Shown here: in pieces, positions 52,153-60,706 of the stretch
Numbering within the stretch: position 1 is the stretch's first letter
Layout: each line of letters opens with the position of its first letter
DNA from: Caldifermentibacillus hisashii
GTDB taxonomy: Bacteria; Bacillota; Bacilli; Bacillales; Caldibacillaceae
Length of the DNA stretch: 64,000 bases
Assembly (NCBI RefSeq): GCF_027568575.1
Contig: NZ_JANUVP010000001.1
Strand: one strand, 5' to 3'
Translations under genes and position numbers: made by a program
The notes under the pieces: generated by a model
The model's database searches: none
Told to the model about the DNA's origin: nothing
What the model saw: the letters and a program-made list of their open reading frames with translations, nothing else

Positions 52153-53075
52153 AGATGGCTCACTCGCCTAATGGGGATTTGATTTCCGCTTTCATCCTTG
52201 ATGGCAGCCACATAACCCGGACCCTTTCCCCTCGTCAACTCAATATATCTTTCAAAGATTTTTTCCGATAAGATCGGTTTTAATGTCGGACGATTCAATA
52301 AATCTTGATATGAATCTCCATGGGTGGTCATAATTAAACAGATTCCGGCATGGACGGCTTCCAGAATTGCCTCGGTGTCTTCTTTTCTACCGATTTCATC
52401 AACAATAAGGACATCGGGACTCATAGAACGGATCATCATCATCATCCCCTCCGCTTTCGGGCATGCATCTAATACATCAATTCTCACGCCAAAAGTAAGT
52501 TGTGGAATACCACCGACACTTCCTGCAATTTCACTACGCTCGTCAACGATTCCAACTTTTTTTGGTTCGATGTTGGCATCAGGCGACCCCATTGAAATCA
52601 TTCTTGCAAAATCACGAAGCAATGTTGTTTTTCCTGTTTGTGGCGGACCAATAATCATTGTGTTCTTCCAACCAGATCGATATATGTAAGGAATCCATCT
52701 TTCTGCAACGCCAATTTTTTCTTTGGCAATTCGAATATTGAATGAAGAGACATCGCGGATGGCTTTTACTTTCCCATTTTCAAGTATCACTCTGCCTGCG
52801 AGACCAATCCGGTGCCCGCCCTCTATCGTGATATACCCTCTTTTTAATTCCTCATCTAATGTATATAAGGAATGGTGACTAATATTATTAAGCAGTTGTT
52901 CTGCATCCCCCATTTGAGTGATATAAGGTAGGAAGATCGTATTTTGGTGAGCGGTTATCTCAATGGGGCGGTTAATTCGAATCCGTATCTCCTCGATATT
53001 TTCGAATATTTCATTTTGTAAGTTTTGAAATTGCTCCTGAATGATTTTAGGAAGATATGCCATGACTTTTTCCAT
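52146..53075 (-). CDS. spoIIIAA: Stage III sporulation protein AA ATPase (SpoIIIAA)
   Basis: The 309-aa AAA-type ATPase that powers the A-Q channel. Walker A GPPQTGKTTLLRDFARM, Walker B SPDVLIVDEIGRKED, and an arginine-rich GGHRIGLAGRVI segment are visible. I chose ATG 53075 (MEKVMAYLPK) behind AAAGAGGT; a TTG six codons earlier lies in the RBS. First gene of the operon, behind a sigma-E-type promoter. Confidence 0.96.
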   Translation of the reverse strand: MEKVMAYLPKIIQEQFQNLQNEIFENIEEIRIRINRPIEITAHQNTIFLPYITQMGDAEQLLNNISHHSLYTLDEELKRGYITIEGGHRIGLAGRVILENGKVKAIRDVSSFNIRIAKEKIGVAERWIPYIYRSGWKNTMIIGPPQTGKTTLLRDFARMISMGSPDANIEPKKVGIVDERSEIAGSVGGIPQLTFGVRIDVLDACPKAEGMMMMIRSMSPDVLIVDEIGRKEDTEAILEAVHAGICLIMTTHGDSYQDLLNRPTLKPILSEKIFERYIELTRGKGPGYVAAIKDESGNQIPIRRVSHLC

Positions 53076-53118
53076 AAAAATTACCTCTTTCAAAATTCTA
53101 TTAGCTTCCTCTTATTAA

Positions 53119-53148
53119 AATGTATTGCACGTCCCTTTCAAGTATGAC
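53119..53148 (-). promoter_or_regulatory. Sigma-E promoter of the spoIIIA operon
   Basis: On the minus strand GTCATACT (53148-53141), a 14-base spacer and AATACATT (53126-53119) match the sigma-E consensus (GTCATATT / CATACANT) with one mismatch in each box. The predicted leader is about 37 bases. SpoIIIA is known to be sigma-E-dependent. Confidence 0.75.
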
Positions 53149-53202
53149 TAATTCCTAAGTTATTTAAGAAATCAGAGCGCCGGGGATTTTAGGTGAAGAT
53201 CT

Positions 53203-53511
53203 TCGCTGGAATTTTATATATTCTTAACGGATGAAGAAATGGTTGAGGTAACGAGGATTCCTGAGCAAATATAAAGAAAACTCGGGCGTCCGAGCCTTTA
53301 GGCGAGAGCAGAGCCGTAGTCAGCGAAAATACATTTTCGCTTGCGAGGTAATGCTACCGAAGCTTCTCTAGTTCACCGAAAAAATATAAAATTTTTTCGG
53401 CTGCGATGTATTCCAGTGAAGCTTTCCTTATGCACTTATACTTAATTCTTAAAATTTCCAACTACGTCGAATTCGCTTCTTTGCTGGAAATTTATACTTT
53501 CCTATTAGCTA
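53203..53511. repeat. Dispersed hairpin repeat, copy R3 (composite, longest)
   Basis: From 53270: a 36-base head identical to R2 with hairpin CTCGG-GCGT-CCGAG; then about 113 extra bases holding two strong hairpins, AGCGAAAAT/ATTTTCGCT (53322-53341) and CCGAAAAAAT/ATTTTTTCGG (53376-53400), each followed by a related GCGA.GTA......GAAGCTT segment; then about 60 bases nearly identical to R2 (53432-53490), and the tail CTTTCCTATTAGCTAAA shared with R1. A partial tail-like fragment precedes it at 53203-53239. No open frame is likely. Confidence 0.8.
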
Positions 53512-53545
53512 AAAAAAGAACCTTGACGTTTGCCAAGATTCTTTC
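53510..53545 (-). terminator. Terminator of efp
   Basis: GAAAGAATCTTGG and CAAGGTTCTT pair with one mismatch and a 7-8 base loop; TTTTTTTAGC follows on the minus strand. 26 bases after the efp stop. Confidence 0.8.
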
Positions 53546-53570
53546 TTATTCATATACAATTTTTCAAGTT

Positions 53571-54128
53571 TTAGGCTCTGGAAACATAAGACCCGTCTGT
53601 CGTATTGATAATTAATCGATCACCAACATTAATAAAGAACGGGACTTGAACGACAAGGCCGGTTTCAAGTGTTGCCGGTTTTGAACCTCCCGAAGCCGTA
53701 TCCCCTTTAATTCCGGGTTCGGTTTCAGTCACGACCAATTCTACTGTATTTGGTAATTCGACTCCAAGTGTTTCCCCCTGGAACATAATAATTTGAACTT
53801 CCATATTTTCCTTCAAAAAGTTCAATTCATATTCGATTTGTTTTGCCGGAAGCTCCACTTGTTCATAGTTTTCGGTATCCATAAATACATGGGAATCGCC
53901 ACTTGCATATAAATATTGCATTCTCCGGTTATCAATCTGTGCTTTTTCCACTTTTTCCCCGGCGCGGAATGTTTTCTCCTGAATAGCACCTGTGCGCAAG
54001 TTACGTAATTTGGAACGGACAAAAGCAGCACCTTTTCCCGGTTTTACATGTTGGAAATCAAGAACGCGCCAAATTTCTCCGTCAACCTCAATGGTGAGTC
54101 CTGTTCTAAAATCGTTTACTGAAATCAT
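53571..54128 (-). CDS. efp: Elongation factor P
   Basis: A 185-aa three-domain translation factor that relieves stalling at polyproline. ISVNDFRTGLTIEVDGEIWRVL opens it; the modified lysine is in KPGKGAAFVRSKLRN (K32-type loop), and the end GDRLIINTTDGSYVSRA is the usual C-terminus. It is 18 bases after pepQ. Confidence 0.98.
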   Translation of the reverse strand: MISVNDFRTGLTIEVDGEIWRVLDFQHVKPGKGAAFVRSKLRNLRTGAIQEKTFRAGEKVEKAQIDNRRMQYLYASGDSHVFMDTENYEQVELPAKQIEYELNFLKENMEVQIIMFQGETLGVELPNTVELVVTETEPGIKGDTASGGSKPATLETGLVVQVPFFINVGDRLIINTTDGSYVSRA

Positions 54129-54146
54129 TCACTTTCCTCCTGCTCA

Positions 54147-55208
54147 TTACAAAATAATTAGTTCTTTTGTTGAATGGGTTAGGGCTTCATTCCCGTGTTC
54201 GGTAATAACTAAGTCATCCTCAATTCTTACACCGCCTAATCCCGGTACATATATCCCCGGTTCACATGTAACGACCATGCCCGATTTAAGTAAAACTTCC
54301 GAATTTTTTGAAAGGGTTGGTCCCTCGTGGATTTCCAAGCCGATACCATGTCCGGTAGAATGACCAAAATCATCTCCATGACCATGTTCTGTTATGTAGT
54401 CCCTCGTGATTGCATCTGCCTCTTTTCCGGTCATTCCAGGTCGAATTTCTTCCATTCCTTTTAATTGTGCTTGGAGGACAATATCGTATATTTTTTTCAA
54501 TTGTTCGCCAGGATCTCCAACGGCAACCGTCCTAGTTATATCTGATACATAACCATCATAATAGGCACCATAGTCAAGTGTTACCATATCGCCCTTTTCA
54601 ATTACTTTATTGGATGCAACCCCGTGTGGAAGAGCAGAATTCAGACCGGAGGCGACGATCGTATCGAATGAAGATGAAGTTGCCCCACATTTTCTCATGA
54701 AAAATTCTAGTTCATTGGATACGTCCAATTCTGTGATCCCGGGGCGGATAAACTCAAGAATATGCTTAAAAGCGGCGTCAGCAATATCACAAGCCACCTT
54801 AATTATCTTAATCTCTTCTTCCGTCTTAATCAACCGTAATTTTTCAATGACACCACTTACCGGTACCAATGTTCCTTTAAACTCTGACACATACGCTTGG
54901 TATAATGCATAAGTGACATCATCTTCTTCAAAGCCAAGTTTGTTTATACCTTTTTCATTACATATCCGAACCACTTCTTTCGGTATTGACCCGCTATGTT
55001 GTATGATATCATATCCGACCGCTTGCCTTTTTGCTTGTTCAATATAGCGGAAATCTGTGATAAAATAAGCATCCTCTTCCGTAATCAAGACAACACCTGT
55101 CGTTCCGGTAAAATTCGCAATATAACGGCGATTATACGGACTCGTTATCAGCAAAGCTTGAATACCGAGCTGACCAAATTCGTTACGAATACGTTCCAAT
55201 TTTTTCAT
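54147..55208 (-). CDS. Xaa-Pro dipeptidase/aminopeptidase (M24, YqhT)
   Basis: A 353-aa pita-bread-fold metallopeptidase that cleaves X-Pro peptides. Metal ligands are visible: TLDYGAYYDGYVSDITR (two Asp), GHSTGHGIGLEIHEGP (His), TCEPGIYVPG and GGVRIEDDLVIT (two Glu). I chose ATG 55208 (MKKLERIRN) behind GGGAGAG; the open frame extends 15 codons. Adjacent efp suggests shared expression; both deal with proline-rich proteins (inference). Confidence 0.92.
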   Translation of the reverse strand: MKKLERIRNEFGQLGIQALLITSPYNRRYIANFTGTTGVVLITEEDAYFITDFRYIEQAKRQAVGYDIIQHSGSIPKEVVRICNEKGINKLGFEEDDVTYALYQAYVSEFKGTLVPVSGVIEKLRLIKTEEEIKIIKVACDIADAAFKHILEFIRPGITELDVSNELEFFMRKCGATSSSFDTIVASGLNSALPHGVASNKVIEKGDMVTLDYGAYYDGYVSDITRTVAVGDPGEQLKKIYDIVLQAQLKGMEEIRPGMTGKEADAITRDYITEHGHGDDFGHSTGHGIGLEIHEGPTLSKNSEVLLKSGMVVTCEPGIYVPGLGGVRIEDDLVITEHGNEALTHSTKELIIL

Positions 55209-55269
55209 CCATTTTCTCTCCCTATTTAGCATTAACATACTATATTTTACCATAATATACTTCTTTACT

Positions 55270-55306
55270 GGGAAAAGAATCGCTCAGATTCTCCCCATTT
55301 TTTACT
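55270..55306. terminator. Possible terminator after yqhR
   Basis: AGAATC and GATTCT pair with GG/CC outside, 9 bases from the yqhR stop. T-run is better on the plus strand (ATTTTTTAC), so its role is uncertain. Confidence 0.3.
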
Positions 55307-55314
55307 AAGATCAT

Positions 55315-55818
55315 TTATGTAGAATGATTTTTCCTTTTTTCCTCGATTTTTTCATTATATTCATAAGAAATCGAATATCCGACAAAAACACCGAATAATA
55401 CATATAAACACAGCATTGTAATGATCGTATTTCTATCTAATTCAGTAATCGGATCTAAGTTTGGAAACAGCGGATTTAATAGGAAAAAGACAATAGCAAA
55501 CAATACAATTCCATATCCGAAACTAACCCAGATGTTTTGAAATTTTTTCAATGTGAAATAATAAAGTAATGCCGCAACAATCCCTAAAACCCCGATTAAC
55601 AATAAAGAGATAACCGTACCAATCCAACTTGTTTTCCAATCTCCAACTGCCCACGGTTCCAATATGGTATTCGGACGAATCTTCGTGAAATTGAAATAAT
55701 ATGCCATCAAACCGACCGCACCCCAGAATACGCCGCCAAAAAAACCGGTAATTATTGAAGTTGTTATGGGTGAGAGCGGTTTTGCGTGTTGGTTTTGTTC
55801 CAATTTTGCTTTCTCCAT
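55315..55818 (-). CDS. yqhR: Membrane protein YqhR
   Basis: A 167-aa protein of the conserved YqhR family, function unknown. Four membrane helices are seen (IITGFFGGVFWGAVGLMAYY, IGTVISLLLIGVLGIVAALL, FGYGIVLFAIVFFLL, IITMLCLYVLFGVFVGYSI) and a basic C-terminal tail. ATG 55818 has GGAGG. In B. subtilis, aroQ lies between yqhR and yqhT; it is absent here. Confidence 0.85.
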   Translation of the reverse strand: MEKAKLEQNQHAKPLSPITTSIITGFFGGVFWGAVGLMAYYFNFTKIRPNTILEPWAVGDWKTSWIGTVISLLLIGVLGIVAALLYYFTLKKFQNIWVSFGYGIVLFAIVFFLLNPLFPNLDPITELDRNTIITMLCLYVLFGVFVGYSISYEYNEKIEEKRKNHST

Positions 55819-56095
55819 TGTAGCACCTCCAATTATAGTATGTCCTAAGCAATTCTGTTTTTTCATAAATTATTGCCAATAATGTAGAGGTTTTGCCTAT
55901 TTTTTTGTAGAATATAAGTAGAATAAGATAATTTCATTTTGTTGCGAAGAAATGATTGGAATCCACCGTATCATGTTGAAGATCTTATTGTACTTGGGGC
56001 TTAAGTTTTAGAAAAGGAGTAATTTGGAATTAATTTTGGTAAATATGTTTATTTGATATAAATTTTGCTTAAAATGCTCTTAGGAGGTGGCCCTA

Positions 56096-56455
56096 ATGAA
56101 AGCAAATTTGGCAAAGATTTTAACAAGTTTCATTCTTGTACTCGGCATTATCGGTTTAGCTGTTACGGTTATTTTCCAACCGTTCCGTCTGGTTCGTTTC
56201 TTATTAATCAGTGCAATTATAATCGGGATTTTCTTTCTCGTCATGAGAAATTTCGGCCTACCAAATCAATCCATGAGGAAAGAACAAAGGGCATTTATTA
56301 AAGCAGCACGACAATCGAAAAAAAGGATAAAGCGGGGGCAGAAAAAAGTCGATTCAAAAAAGAAACAGGCAGTTCGGAAAAGATATACATCAAGTACCCA
56401 TTTAACGGTTATTGAAGGAAAAAAAGGGAAGAAGAAAAATCGGGCTATTCATTAA
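56096..56455 (+). CDS. yqhP: SA1362-family protein YqhP
   Basis: A 119-aa protein of unknown function: two hydrophobic helices (KILTSFILVLGIIGLAVTVIF and FLLISAIIIGIFFLVM) and then a very basic tail (KKRIKRGQKKVDSKKKQAVRKR). Matches the YqhP/SA1362 family by design and place. ATG 56096 follows GGAGG; an earlier GTG is inside the RBS. Convergent with yqhO. Confidence 0.82.
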   Translation: MKANLAKILTSFILVLGIIGLAVTVIFQPFRLVRFLLISAIIIGIFFLVMRNFGLPNQSMRKEQRAFIKAARQSKKRIKRGQKKVDSKKKQAVRKRYTSSTHLTVIEGKKGKKKNRAIH

Positions 56456-56484
56456 ATATCCTTGATTAGATATTTAATATGCCC
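56442..56484. terminator. Bidirectional terminator overlapping yqhP and yqhO stops
   Basis: ATTAAATATC and GATATTTAAT form a perfect 10-bp stem with an outer GGGC/GCCC; loop 8 bases. Both stop codons of the convergent genes are in it. Confidence 0.7.
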
Positions 56485-57358
56485 AATTTTTCAAAAATTT
56501 TAGTGTCTTTTCTTTGCCAATTTTTATTAAATCTTCTTTTCCTTCATTCGTTATCCCAAACTCGGTCGTTAACATCCCTTCTGTCGGAATAAAAATGATG
56601 TTTTTCTCGTGTTTCCGCGATATATATCGTGTATCATGAGCATCCTTCATTGTCGAAAATAACGCTTCAAACATTTGCAATGCATTTTTTATTTCCCTCG
56701 GTGGTTGCTCGTTTATGTTTGGACTTAATTTAATACCGAGAACGGGGCGCTCTTTCATAACATTTTCACGATCAAATAACCACATAGGAAAGTTGCTGAG
56801 AACACCGCCATCAACAATAACAATTTTGCGATGATTGATTTTTAATCGTACCGGTTCAAAAAAATAAGGTAAACTGCAACTCATCCTGACGGCTTTTGCA
56901 ATCGGGAAATTTTCAAACGGAATATTGTATTTGTGCAGTTCGTTGGGGAGAATAAAGATCCTGCCATTTGACAAATCCGATGCAATGATTTGCAATACGC
57001 CAGGTGGCAGGTCACCAAATGTACGAACGCCTTTTTTTTGTAAAGTTTGATCAAGCCAATTTTCCAACGCTTGTCCTTTGTACATTCCTAATCTCCAGTA
57101 AATTGGTAACCATTTAAATACCTTATAAGGTAAAATACTTTTCGGCTCATCCAGTATTGTGCGTAATTCGAGATTGCCTAATTCATTATTCAACTCCTCA
57201 CTGGTAAATCCCGCTGCAATAAATGCAGCAATAATTGCTCCGGCACTTGTACCGGCTACTCTTTTAAATTGGAAACCGTGCTCTTCTAAAGCCTGGTAAG
57301 CGCCAATATAGGCTAACCCCTTTATACCTCCTCCTGAAAACACCCCGTCAATATACAA
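56474..57358 (-). CDS. yqhO: Patatin-like phospholipase family protein YqhO
   Basis: A 294-aa serine acyl hydrolase of the patatin family. MYIDGVFSGGGIKGLAYIGA holds the oxyanion loop, VAGTSAGAI the catalytic serine (about residue 42), and VDGGVLSNFP the catalytic aspartate. I chose TTG 57358 because GGAGGCGG lies six bases upstream and the family begins MYIDGVFSGGG; an open frame extends to 57412. Substrate unknown. Confidence 0.88.
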   Translation of the reverse strand: MYIDGVFSGGGIKGLAYIGAYQALEEHGFQFKRVAGTSAGAIIAAFIAAGFTSEELNNELGNLELRTILDEPKSILPYKVFKWLPIYWRLGMYKGQALENWLDQTLQKKGVRTFGDLPPGVLQIIASDLSNGRIFILPNELHKYNIPFENFPIAKAVRMSCSLPYFFEPVRLKINHRKIVIVDGGVLSNFPMWLFDRENVMKERPVLGIKLSPNINEQPPREIKNALQMFEALFSTMKDAHDTRYISRKHEKNIIFIPTEGMLTTEFGITNEGKEDLIKIGKEKTLKFLKNWAY

Positions 57359-57810
57359 AGGAAACCGCCTCCGTTGATTTTTTTCTAATTTTAAGAGATG
57401 ATCCGTCCGCACGAGGCCACTGAAAAATGCAAAAAAATCCGTACGATTAATTACTTATCATTTTTGTGAAAAATCCTGCTATATATTGTAAAAGTGAGCT
57501 AAATTGAATTGTTTTTTTAACGTCCCATTCTGTACGGTAAGACGAAAAGGATCGTTTTCTTATGATTTTTATATATTTTAAGAGAACAAACGGCTCGGAC
57601 ACCCCGCGCTTTTCTTAATTACTTTATGTTTAATCAAAGGACAACGAAATTAGTACAGCAGGCAAGCTGTTTTTTTCGGGATCATTCACATTTTTCTCAC
57701 CTTTCTAGGGAATCTTTTGCTCGTAATAAAAAATAGCACGGTGAATTCTATTGAATCACCATGCTATTTTTTATGTTATTTACACTTATTTATTTACTTT
57801 TAAAAGGGTA
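57359..57810. other. Intergenic region nrdJ-yqhO
   Basis: 452 bases. It holds the nrdJ terminator (57726-57772) and a weak CAGC/GCTG hairpin with a T-run near 57660-57678. In B. subtilis the mntR gene would be here; I see no recognisable remnant. Confidence 0.5.
57726..57772 (-). terminator. Terminator of nrdJ
   Basis: AAAAATAGCACGGTGAATTC and GAATCACCATGCTATTTTT pair almost completely, with a TATT loop; T-runs on both strands. Confidence 0.9.
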
Positions 57811-60363
57811 TTACAGACCGCATTTTAATTGGGCACCGCAGTTATCACAAGTATTGCAGCCGCCGATTTCTTTCACTTTCCCTTTACGGCAAACCGGGCA
57901 TGTGTCGCCGATTTCCGAGCCGATTGTGACATCCGTTGAACGGAGATCTTGAATGGTTTCAACAAGAACAACTTTTGTCGGATGATGATGGTGTGCATCT
58001 TCTTTATGGCTATTTTCTTCTGCCTTTAAAGTTAATACTTGTGTATCACGGCTTCCGTCAACATACACTGTACCACCTTTGGCACCGCCTTTATATAGAC
58101 GCTCATATACTTTTTGAACTTGTTCAACGCTATAGCCTTGTGGTGCATTTACCGTTTTACTGATAGACGAGTCTACCCAACGTTGGATCACACATTGAAC
58201 ATCTGCATGGGCTTCCGGTGCTAAATCCATTGCCGTTACAAACCAATGTGGCAAGTTGTCTGGAGAAACTTCCGGATGTTTATCCAAATATTCTTGAACA
58301 ATCTCTGCCTTCACTTCCATGAATTTACCGAGTCGTCCGCTGCGGTAATAAGTAAAGGAGAAGTAAGGCTCAAGGCCTGTGGAAACTCCAACCATTGTCC
58401 CAGTAGATCCAGTTGGAGCAACAGTTAGCAAGTGGGAGTTACGAATTCCGCTTTCTAAAATGGATTCTCTAATATCTTCAGGCATTTTTTTCATAAAACC
58501 TGTTTCAATAAAGGCTTTCCGCAGACGGTTTGTTTCTTCTTCCGTTTCACCGACAAGGAACGGGAAGCTCCCTTTTTCTTTCGCTAACTCAATGGAAGCC
58601 CTGTAAGCTGTTGTCGCAATTGTTTCAAAAACTTTATCGACAAGTTCATTTCCTTCTTGGGATCCATATTCTTTTTCACAGTAAATTAGTAAGTCGGCTA
58701 GACCCATTACACCAAGTCCTACTCGGCGTTCACCAAGTGCTTGTTTTTTGTTTTCTTCCAAAAAGTAAGGAGTCGCATTGATAACATTATCTTGCATTCT
58801 TACACCGGTTCTGACCGTTTGTTTTAATTTTTCAAAGTCAACTTGTTTTGTTTCTTTATTGACCATGTTTGCTAAATTTACTGCAGCTAAATTACAAACA
58901 GAATATGGTGCGAGAGGCTGTTCGCCGCACGGATTGGTCGCTACAACCTTTTGCCCGTAAGCTTTGGCGTTTGTCATGTCATTGGCGTTATCAATGAAGA
59001 AAATGCCCGGTTCTGCCGAATAGGTTGCACAAATATTAATTAAGTTCCATAGTTCTTTTGCTTTGATCTTCCGATACGTACGGACGCGATAGCCCATCTT
59101 TTCCCATTCGCGAACATCGCCGACTTCATGCCATTTTTCGTTGTATTCTTTCATTTCTTCCGGATTGTATTTTTCAACATCCGGGAAGCGTAATTCATAT
59201 TCACCGTCATTTTCAACAGCTTTCATAAACTCTTTTGTTAAACAAACGGAAATATTCGCCCCGGTTAAAAATTCCGGATTATTCACATCATAGGTTCCGC
59301 CGTCACGTAATTTTTCTTCGGCTTCCTTAATCACTTCTTCTGTAAAACCACCAAAACCCGGAATATTTTTATAACGGACAATTCCTTCATACATGATCCG
59401 TTCATTTTCTTTTAACGGAATAAATTTCAATTTTTCTTTAGCAAGCTTTTTAATTTGCTCGTCTTTGGTATTTTCAATCAAGAACCGTAAAATTCTTGGG
59501 TTTTGCATTTTGGAAATAATAAATTCAATAATATCCGGATGCCAGTCCGCAAGCATAATCATTTGAGCTCCACGACGGGACCCACCTTGCTCAACAAGAT
59601 GTGTAAGTTTCGCTATGTCATCTAACCATGAAACCGAACCGCTTGATTTACCGTTTACGCCTCTTGCCAGTGTGTTACGCGGTCTTAAGGTTGAACCGTT
59701 CGTCCCTACTCCACCGCCGCGACTCATGATTTCCATTACTTTCTTACGGTGCTCAGAAATTCCTTCCCGTGAGTCCTGAACAAAAGGCATCACGTAACAA
59801 TTAAAATAGGTTACTTCCTTACCTGAACCTGCCCCGTAAAGCACGCGACCTGCCGGGATAAAGTTCAATTGGACAAGTTCTTGATAGAATTTTTCTGTCC
59901 ACTCCTGAATTTTTTCTTCAGACTCTTCTACTTCTGCAAGGCCAGTTGCATTCCGTTTGGCAATTTGCTCATAGAAAATTTCTAATGGTTTTTCAATGAC
60001 ATCAAGGGAGCGAACGATTATCCCTGACTCTCTTTCTTCTTGTTGCTCAAGGACACCGCGATATTCTTCTTCCACAAGGACGGATGCTTTCTTTAATTCC
60101 CAATCAATATTGACTATGTAACCTAATCCTCTCGCCGGGAATTTCGGATCCTCTTTTACCGTCAATACAACAAAATCGCCTTCAGATAAAGTCAGTTTTT
60201 CCGTGTCTTTAAATGAATAACGGTCAATCATAACGAGCCTGGATACACCTTTAAAAGTGATCTTCATATCCTCGGTTATCGGATGAACTTGTGGAAAAAG
60301 TCGAATCGCATCATTCAACTTTTTAATATTCAGTTTTGGTGTTTCTTTAAATGCAACAGCCAT
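57811..60363 (-). CDS. nrdJ: Adenosylcobalamin-dependent (class II) ribonucleotide reductase
   Basis: NrdJ reduces ribonucleotides to deoxyribonucleotides with a B12-derived radical, needing no oxygen. The 850-aa protein has a substrate cysteine in TYFNCYVMPF, the active-site NPCGEQPLAPYSVCNLAAVNL-type segment (NPCGEQPLAPYSVCN), GLMGLADLL-type GVMGLADLLIYCE, and PTGSTGTM. The C-terminus is a zinc-ribbon-like CPVCRKGK..CNTCDNCGAQLKCGL, typical of NrdJ and needed for reduction. Single gene with its own promoter, NrdR boxes and terminator. It takes the place of lipM-mntR. Confidence 0.96.
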   Translation of the reverse strand: MAVAFKETPKLNIKKLNDAIRLFPQVHPITEDMKITFKGVSRLVMIDRYSFKDTEKLTLSEGDFVVLTVKEDPKFPARGLGYIVNIDWELKKASVLVEEEYRGVLEQQEERESGIIVRSLDVIEKPLEIFYEQIAKRNATGLAEVEESEEKIQEWTEKFYQELVQLNFIPAGRVLYGAGSGKEVTYFNCYVMPFVQDSREGISEHRKKVMEIMSRGGGVGTNGSTLRPRNTLARGVNGKSSGSVSWLDDIAKLTHLVEQGGSRRGAQMIMLADWHPDIIEFIISKMQNPRILRFLIENTKDEQIKKLAKEKLKFIPLKENERIMYEGIVRYKNIPGFGGFTEEVIKEAEEKLRDGGTYDVNNPEFLTGANISVCLTKEFMKAVENDGEYELRFPDVEKYNPEEMKEYNEKWHEVGDVREWEKMGYRVRTYRKIKAKELWNLINICATYSAEPGIFFIDNANDMTNAKAYGQKVVATNPCGEQPLAPYSVCNLAAVNLANMVNKETKQVDFEKLKQTVRTGVRMQDNVINATPYFLEENKKQALGERRVGLGVMGLADLLIYCEKEYGSQEGNELVDKVFETIATTAYRASIELAKEKGSFPFLVGETEEETNRLRKAFIETGFMKKMPEDIRESILESGIRNSHLLTVAPTGSTGTMVGVSTGLEPYFSFTYYRSGRLGKFMEVKAEIVQEYLDKHPEVSPDNLPHWFVTAMDLAPEAHADVQCVIQRWVDSSISKTVNAPQGYSVEQVQKVYERLYKGGAKGGTVYVDGSRDTQVLTLKAEENSHKEDAHHHHPTKVVLVETIQDLRSTDVTIGSEIGDTCPVCRKGKVKEIGGCNTCDNCGAQLKCGL

Positions 60364-60450
60364 ACATCCATCTCCTTTATATATAAATCATAACTGCTGA
60401 CAAATCTAGCTGTCTTTTATACTTTTTACATTAACATAGAAAGCCCACTA

Positions 60451-60466
60451 ATTCAATATATAGTGG
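60451..60466. promoter_or_regulatory. NrdR box 1 of nrdJ
   Basis: ATTCAATATATAGTGG fits the 16-bp NrdR box (ACACWATATATWGTGT) in its core C-A-A-T-A-T-A-T-A-G-T-G. It overlaps the predicted -10 of nrdJ. Confidence 0.8.
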
Positions 60467-60482
60467 TATAAAAAATTTTTTG

Positions 60483-60498
60483 CAACTATATATTGTGT
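60483..60498. promoter_or_regulatory. NrdR box 2 of nrdJ
   Basis: CAACTATATATTGTGT is nearly a perfect NrdR box. It starts 32 bases from box 1 (three helical turns), the normal spacing of paired NrdR boxes, and lies just upstream of a -35 (TTGCAA). Confidence 0.85.
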
Positions 60499-60706
60499 TT
60501 GCAAGCATATTTGTCTATTTTTGTCAATACCTCCTTAAAAAAAAGTGACCAATTACCTACTTTGTCGATATTTGTTATGTTTCAACAAAAGTAAATTCTA
60601 TCAAAGGAGAATGGAAAAATAAATACTCTTTTGTTGAATTATAACTAAATTATTGAAACCGAGTGTACTAATGTTGAAGTTTTTTTCTTTTGAAAGTATG
60701 CGCGGT

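Larger units (their letters stand above)
53076..53570. other. Noncoding region between efp and spoIIIAA
   Basis: 495 bases without a gene. From right to left it holds the efp terminator (53510-53545), repeat R3 (53270-53511), a tail-like fragment of the same repeat (53203-53239) and the sigma-E promoter of spoIIIAA (53119-53148). Confidence 0.7.

Noticed and set aside
14806..53511. CRISPR array or IS ends as explanation of the repeats
   Set aside because: The three copies are tens of kilobases apart or single, without spacers, terminal inverted repeats, target duplications or transposase.
57413..57725. Remnant of mntR between nrdJ and yqhO
   Set aside because: No frame resembling a DtxR-type winged helix is visible on either strand.
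60364..60600. Cobalamin riboswitch before nrdJ
   Set aside because: The leader is short and contains NrdR boxes instead of a B12 box.
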